Source: an uncultured Bacteroidales bacterium | Lineage (GTDB): Bacteria; Bacteroidota; Bacteroidia; Bacteroidales; P3 | NCBI GenBank assembly: GCA_947097635.1 | Contig: CAMURW010000033.1 | Span: forward strand, 1-10,046 | DNA length: 10,046 nt | Reading direction: 5' to 3' | In this document: positions 5,890 to 10,046 of the stretch, one piece after another | Numbering within the stretch: the stretch's first letter is position 1 | Layout of the letters: every line of letters starts with the position of its first letter | Notes under the pieces: generated by a model | Told to the model about the DNA's origin: nothing | The model's database searches: none | The model's input: the letters and a program-made list of their open reading frames with translations, nothing else | Program-made: the position numbers and the translations under genes

Positions 5890-5909
5890 CTTTGGCGGAA
5901 ACGCCGAAG
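5890..5909 (+). promoter_or_regulatory. 5'-terminal GNRA-capped stem-loop in the DUF349 leader
   Basis: CTTTGGCG (5890-5897) pairs with CGCCGAAG (5902-5909) in eight base pairs (one U:G) closed by a GAAA tetraloop, an especially stable loop class. It begins only a few nucleotides after the predicted transcription start, so it would sit at the very 5' end of the mRNA, where such structures protect transcripts from 5'-end-dependent decay. The role is inferred. Confidence 0.5.
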
Positions 5910-5974
5910 GCAAATTAAGCATAACGTAATAATTGCTAGTACATTGTGTATTTTTAAACAGAAATTCAGCCTTT

Positions 5975-8023
5975 ATGGAAGAAGACAACCAGATGCAACA
6001 CATGCCTCAGGGCGATGCTCAAGGCATAGAAAAGCAGAACCCTGCGACCGCCGCAGAGGCGGTCTCTGATACAGCCTCGCAAGAGGCTGGGACCCCACAT
6101 AGCGACGAATCGGCCCAACCTGTCGCTGAAGTGTCCGTAGCCGTCGCCACAGAGCAGCCAGCGACCGAAGAACCTATAGCTGCCACAGCAGAAAACAACG
6201 ACGAAGGAGAGCAAGCCCCTGCCTTGGAAGAACCCAACACCGACTACAGCGGCCTTAGCCGTGAGGAAATGGTGGAAGCCATGAAAAGCCTGATGCTGGA
6301 ACACGTAAGCCACGTCCGCAACCGTGCCGCCAGGCTAAAGGAGCTGTTCGGCGCACTGAACCGTGAAGTGCTGAAAAACGACTACGAAGCCTTCCTTGCC
6401 GACGGCGGCGACAAAGCCACCTACGAGGACCACAACGATGCCGTAGCCAATGCCTTCTACGAGGTCTACAACAGGTATCGTGACCTGCGCCAACAATGGA
6501 ACGACGAACAGGAAGCGGAGAAGCAACGGAACCTCACCCAAAAGCAAGAACTGGTAGAGGCTATGCGGCAACTGGCCGAAAACGAGGAGGAAAGCACGCT
6601 AAAGGCTATGTATGACCGCTTCAACGAACTGCAGGAAAAATGGAAGACCATCGGCGAGGTGCCACGTACCGAAGCCAACGACCTATGGCAAAACTACCGA
6701 CACTGGGTGGACCAATTCTTCGCCAAGGTGAAGCTGGAGAAAGAGAGCATGATGGAAGACATGAAGCGCAATTTGGAAGAAAAACTGAAATTGTGCGAAC
6801 AGGCAGAGGAGCAGATACTCAACAAGAACGACGGCAAAGCATTCCATATTCTACAAGGCCTGCGCGACCAGTGGAAAGCCATCGGCCCCGTGCCTCCTGA
6901 ACAGAACGACAGCATTTGGCAACGTTTCCAGTCTGCCGCAGAACAAATCAGCACACATCACCAGGAAGTTTTGGCGCAGCGCCGCGAGGAACTGGGGAAG
7001 AACCTGTTGGCCAAGCAGGCCTTGGTAGACAAGGTGAACGAACTGACGACAGCAGAACGTCCCACAAGTTACAACGGCTGGAAAGCACTGACAGACCAGC
7101 TGGACGAACTGATGGCGATATGGAAAACCATAGGACCCGTGCCACGCGAAAACAACGACACCATCTGGCGTGCCTTCAAGGACAAGATAGACGATTTATA
7201 TAAAGAAAAGAAAGCCTACTTCGCCAGCATGCACGAAACACAGAGCAAGAATATGGCCAAAAAGGTGGACCTGTGCGAGAAAGCAGAAATCATAGCGCAG
7301 CGCGACGACTTCAAGGAAGCCACCAAGGAACTGCTGAACCTACAAGCACAATGGAAAGCGATAGGCAACGTGAAGCACAGCGACGGAGAAAAACTATGGC
7401 AACGTTTCCGTGCCGCCTGCGACACTTTCTTCAACCGCAAAAGCGAGCGCTATCAAGAGATGCACGGAGACGAAGAGGAAAATCTGAAGAAGAAAGAAGC
7501 CCTGATCGAGGAACTGAAAGCGATGACCTTCGACGACGACAAGCAGAAGAACATGGACAAGTTGAAAGACATTCAACGCCGCTGGACGGATGTAGGATTC
7601 GTGCCCCGCAAGGATAAAGACCGCGTACAGCACACTTTCCGCGAGGCCATCAACGGCATCTTCGACCAACTGAAGCTCACCGCCCGCGAGGCCGAGGAAA
7701 CCGCCTTCAAGGAACGCGTGCAACGCCACGCCAACGACATCCGCTTCACGCGCAACGAACACGACAATCTGCAGAACAAGATTGACCGCCTGCGCAACGA
7801 CATCCACACCCGGGAGAACAACCTGGGTTTTCTCAGTTCCAGCAAACAAGCCAACCTGCTGAAGGAAGAATTCGATCGCAAACTGCAAAACGCCCGTCAG
7901 GAATTAGCACTGCTGGAAGCCAAACTAAAGATACTCAACGCCGCTCCGAAAGACACCGCCACAGCAGCCAACAACGACAACGTGAAAACAGAAGAGACTG
8001 CCGTACACAGGACAGAAGAATAA
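5975..8023 (+). CDS. DUF349-repeat protein, five repeats, coiled-coil C terminus
   Basis: This 682-residue cytoplasmic protein has no signal peptide or membrane segment. The N-terminal 90 residues are acidic and Ala/Glu/Thr-rich, probably disordered. Five DUF349 repeats follow, each marked by a W-K-x-I-G-x-V core and a later L/I-W-x-x-F. Their key tryptophans are W223 (KWKTIGEVP), W300 (QWKAIGPVP), W383 (IWKTIGPVP), W460 (QWKAIGNVK) and W537 (RWTDVGFVP). Spacings are 77, 83, 77 and 77 residues. The last repeat has Gln-His where the others have a Trp (VQHTF). A charged coiled coil covers about 565-655. The domain has no established biochemical role; the helical repeats suggest a scaffold or nucleic-acid/protein-binding rod. 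I chose the ATG at 5975 because the in-frame TTG 14 codons earlier lies in AT-rich leader sequence. It is transcribed from its own promoter and ends at a strong terminator before gldB. Confidence 0.88.
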   Translation: MEEDNQMQHMPQGDAQGIEKQNPATAAEAVSDTASQEAGTPHSDESAQPVAEVSVAVATEQPATEEPIAATAENNDEGEQAPALEEPNTDYSGLSREEMVEAMKSLMLEHVSHVRNRAARLKELFGALNREVLKNDYEAFLADGGDKATYEDHNDAVANAFYEVYNRYRDLRQQWNDEQEAEKQRNLTQKQELVEAMRQLAENEEESTLKAMYDRFNELQEKWKTIGEVPRTEANDLWQNYRHWVDQFFAKVKLEKESMMEDMKRNLEEKLKLCEQAEEQILNKNDGKAFHILQGLRDQWKAIGPVPPEQNDSIWQRFQSAAEQISTHHQEVLAQRREELGKNLLAKQALVDKVNELTTAERPTSYNGWKALTDQLDELMAIWKTIGPVPRENNDTIWRAFKDKIDDLYKEKKAYFASMHETQSKNMAKKVDLCEKAEIIAQRDDFKEATKELLNLQAQWKAIGNVKHSDGEKLWQRFRAACDTFFNRKSERYQEMHGDEEENLKKKEALIEELKAMTFDDDKQKNMDKLKDIQRRWTDVGFVPRKDKDRVQHTFREAINGIFDQLKLTAREAEETAFKERVQRHANDIRFTRNEHDNLQNKIDRLRNDIHTRENNLGFLSSSKQANLLKEEFDRKLQNARQELALLEAKLKILNAAPKDTATAANNDNVKTEETAVHRTEE

Positions 8024-8085
8024 ACCGAAACGCAACACTGGAGATAGTACGACGGCAACGCCAGAAAACTCCGGCAACACACTCA

Positions 8086-8130
8086 AAAGGGGATACAGCC
8101 CTATCGCCTGTGTCCCCTTTCTTTCTTATT
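8086..8130 (+). terminator. Intrinsic terminator after the DUF349 gene
   Basis: AAAGGGGATACAG (8086-8098) pairs with CTGTGTCCCCTTT (8108-8120) over 13 bp with one G:U, around a 9-nt loop, followed by the T-rich CTTTCTTATTTTA. This is the strongest terminator in the window. It ends only a few bases before the gldB ATG at 8137, so it occupies the whole region where a gldB leader would be. Confidence 0.85.
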
Positions 8131-8136
8131 TTACCG

Positions 8137-9123
8137 ATGAGAAGACTTACTAACCATTTAATTACAGTATTGTTGTTGCCTTCGCTACTGCTTTCATCCT
8201 GCCGACACGAAAGCAACAGCAGGGAAACGGCGATGCCGCTGCTGCGTTTTGAACAAGTGATGTTCGACACACCCGTGGCCCAGCTGCAACAGCAGCTGCT
8301 GCATGACAGCAGCACCTACGCCTGTTCGCTGCTCAACGTCTTGCCCAGCAATCCCATGTTCATGTCGCAGGTGACGGGAATGGTGCAGGATGCCAACATG
8401 CGCGAGATTTACGACACCCTGCAACAGCATTTCAGCGACCTCGCCTGGCTGCAGGAAGAAATGGGCGAAGCAGTAGCAAAGATGCAACAGCAGGACGACA
8501 GTCTCCGCTGCGACAAAGTCATCACTTTCGTCAGCGGACTAATGGACTACGTGCATCGCGTGGCTGCCGACGACGGGGTGATACTTATCGCCTTGGACCA
8601 GTACACCGTGCCTTGGTTCAAGAAGTACGGTTATTTTCAGCTACCAGGCTATCTGGTGACGCTGTGCCAGCAGCAATACATCGTACCCGACGCGATAGCC
8701 TCCCTGACAAGGGCAAACATCGTCCTGCCTAACAGTGAAATGACACTGCTGGACTACATGATTGCCGAGGGCAAGGTGCAGTATGTCCTGAATCTAGCAC
8801 TACCACACACTGCAGACACACTGAAGCTGCGCTACAGCGAGGCACAACTAGAATGGGCGCGCCACAATGAGAAAGAGGTGTGGGCGTACTGGATACAGAA
8901 CGCACTACTATTTGAAAAAGACTACAATGCTATCTTCAACTTCATCAAGGATGCTCCAAAAACCAACGTTTTCGGCGACAGCGCACCCCGCATGACCGAC
9001 TACATAGGGCATCGGATAGTGGCACAATACATGGAAAAAAGCGGCAGCAGCCTCCACGAACTGCTGCAGAACCCCGACTCGAGAGATATACTGAAAGTCA
9101 GTGGCTGGAAGCCCAAACGCTGA
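8137..9123 (+). CDS. gldB: GldB-family lipoprotein
   Basis: This is a 328-residue lipoprotein. Residues 1-21 form a signal peptide (ITVLLLPSLLLSS) with lipobox L-S-S-C and lipidated C22. The mature part matches the GldB family along its length: RFEQVMFDT (37-45), KVITFVSG (127-134), DGVILIALDQY (146-156), YSEAQLEWARHNE (233-245) with VWAYWIQNALLF (248-259), PRMTDYIGHRIVAQYME (284-300) and the C-terminal VSGWKPKR. GldB is an envelope lipoprotein needed for gliding in Flavobacterium johnsoniae. In non-gliding Bacteroidales its homologue is retained, and its exact role, perhaps in T9SS or envelope assembly, is unsettled. The ATG at 8137 gives a proper signal peptide; the GTG at 8110 falls inside the terminator stem and would add nine residues. 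No promoter is evident between the DUF349 stop and this start, so expression may rely on read-through. Confidence 0.88.
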   Translation: MRRLTNHLITVLLLPSLLLSSCRHESNSRETAMPLLRFEQVMFDTPVAQLQQQLLHDSSTYACSLLNVLPSNPMFMSQVTGMVQDANMREIYDTLQQHFSDLAWLQEEMGEAVAKMQQQDDSLRCDKVITFVSGLMDYVHRVAADDGVILIALDQYTVPWFKKYGYFQLPGYLVTLCQQQYIVPDAIASLTRANIVLPNSEMTLLDYMIAEGKVQYVLNLALPHTADTLKLRYSEAQLEWARHNEKEVWAYWIQNALLFEKDYNAIFNFIKDAPKTNVFGDSAPRMTDYIGHRIVAQYMEKSGSSLHELLQNPDSRDILKVSGWKPKR

Positions 9124-9173
9124 CGCATCTCCTACCCTTTTTAAAAAACATATCCCTTAATTCATTCCCATAC

Positions 9174-10046
9174 GTGAAGAACCGCAGTCAAAATAGAAAG
9201 CTATATTGGTACATCACATGCCGCTTCTTGCTAATATTTGCAATATTGCTGCTCACGCAGCTGTTCTTCTTTCTGTGCAACACGCGCATCTTCCACATTG
9301 ATGGCTTCCGCGAAGTGTGCTCTATAATGTGGGGCAACATCCGTTTCGGACTAGCTGGCACGGCATTGTTCCTAGCACCATATCTCATCATGCTGCTGCT
9401 GCCGTTCGATGCCCGTTGGAGCAAAGGATACCGCATTGTGGCGGAAATATTGTTCTGGGGCGGTGCGCTCACCCTTATCATCGTCAACCTGGTGGACGTG
9501 GCGTATTATCAGTTTACCTATCGGCGCATGAACGCCATGATGTTCCGCTACATGGGCGTTGGGGGCGATATGGGTAACCTCATCCCCCGCTTCATCGTGG
9601 ACTACTGGTACGTTACACTGGCGGCGATTGTCCTGGTGACGGGAATGGTGCTGACAGCACTGCAAATGCGTATGCGCATAGCCACATTCTTCGACGTTCA
9701 TCAGAATGGTCCTCATATCGACACCGGCAATACACGTCGCTTCCACAGCATCTTGGGAAGCCTGGCAGGCATAGCCATCTTAGTGATACTACTGCGAGGC
9801 GGTTTCGAACGTCATTGGATAATGCCCGGCGAGGTAGTGCGTTACGCACAGCCCAAAAACAGTGCGCTGGTGATGAATTCGGCCTACAACATCGCCCGTA
9901 CCATAGGACACCTGGATGCCAAGGACGAAAAGTTCATGAGTCCCGCGCGCGCCGCCACGCTCTACAACCCCGAATATGAAAACATAGAAGGTTGCCTATT
10001 CCCAGAAAACCAGCCTGCATCGATGACCAACAACGTCATACAGCAA
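9174..10046 (+). CDS. LTA-synthase/sulfatase-family membrane protein (N-terminal part, runs off window)
   Basis: An open frame of 291 codons starts at GTG 9174, 50 bp after gldB, and is still open at the window end. It encodes the membrane part of a protein resembling lipoteichoic-acid-synthase-like sulfatase-fold enzymes. Predicted membrane helices lie at about 13-35 (FLLIFAILLLTQLFFFL), 58-78, 86-112, 144-163 and 193-207. After helix 5 come LRGGFERHW and VRYAQPKNSALVMNSAYN, the type of connector that leads to the catalytic alkaline-phosphatase-like domain; that domain, with its metal site and Thr nucleophile, lies beyond the window. In Gram-negatives such enzymes transfer phosphoglycerol or phosphoethanolamine to envelope lipids or glycans. 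GTG was chosen because no ATG precedes helix 1 in this frame; the first internal ATG (9327) would delete helix 1. The gene is complete at its 5' end and partial at its 3' end. Confidence 0.8.
   Translation, partial: MKNRSQNRKLYWYITCRFLLIFAILLLTQLFFFLCNTRIFHIDGFREVCSIMWGNIRFGLAGTALFLAPYLIMLLLPFDARWSKGYRIVAEILFWGGALTLIIVNLVDVAYYQFTYRRMNAMMFRYMGVGGDMGNLIPRFIVDYWYVTLAAIVLVTGMVLTALQMRMRIATFFDVHQNGPHIDTGNTRRFHSILGSLAGIAILVILLRGGFERHWIMPGEVVRYAQPKNSALVMNSAYNIARTIGHLDAKDEKFMSPARAATLYNPEYENIEGCLFPENQPASMTNNVIQQ

Overview
The window looks like a chromosomal segment from a member of the Bacteroidota, most likely order Bacteroidales (Prevotella/Bacteroides-like). The evidence is: promoters of the TAnnTTTG type in front of four transcription units, no Shine-Dalgarno-like sites, a secreted protease ending in a type IX secretion (T9SS) sorting domain, a GldB-family lipoprotein, a DUF349-repeat protein, a Bacteroides-type exported thioredoxin, and a single-chain eukaryotic/archaeal-type glycyl-tRNA synthetase. 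Genus cannot be fixed from the sequence alone.

Layout. Positions 1-650 hold no convincing gene. They contain a five-copy 11-bp tandem repeat with an inverted arm, then a very AT-rich stretch with a perfect 9-bp inverted repeat just upstream of a promoter. A compact plus-strand operon follows (651-1989): an ArsR-family repressor with an unusual cysteine set, an exported thioredoxin lipoprotein 3 bp downstream, and an OsmC-like protein with two cysteines. Together they look like a self-regulated thiol, sulfur or metalloid stress module without an efflux pump. It converges on glyS (minus strand, 2089-3621) across a hairpin that probably ends transcription from both sides.

glyS is divergent from a secreted S1-family protease gene (3849-5564) whose cysteine spacing matches the three disulfides of Achromobacter lysyl endopeptidase. 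About 400 bp of largely non-coding sequence separates it from a five-repeat DUF349 protein gene (5975-8023). A strong intrinsic terminator then sits directly against the start of gldB (8137-9123). The last gene, a polytopic membrane protein resembling the N-terminal half of LTA-synthase/sulfatase-family enzymes, starts at a GTG (9174) and runs off the window end.

Functional themes are: thiol redox control (first operon), housekeeping translation (glyS), T9SS-linked secretion (the protease as likely cargo; GldB belongs to the gliding/T9SS-associated set), and envelope phosphoglycerol-type chemistry (last gene). The least described elements are the redox operon with its operator and odd cysteine arrangement, the stem-loops right after three of the predicted transcription starts, and the terminator abutting gldB. 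Nothing here is a mobile element, CRISPR array or structural RNA gene that I can recognise.
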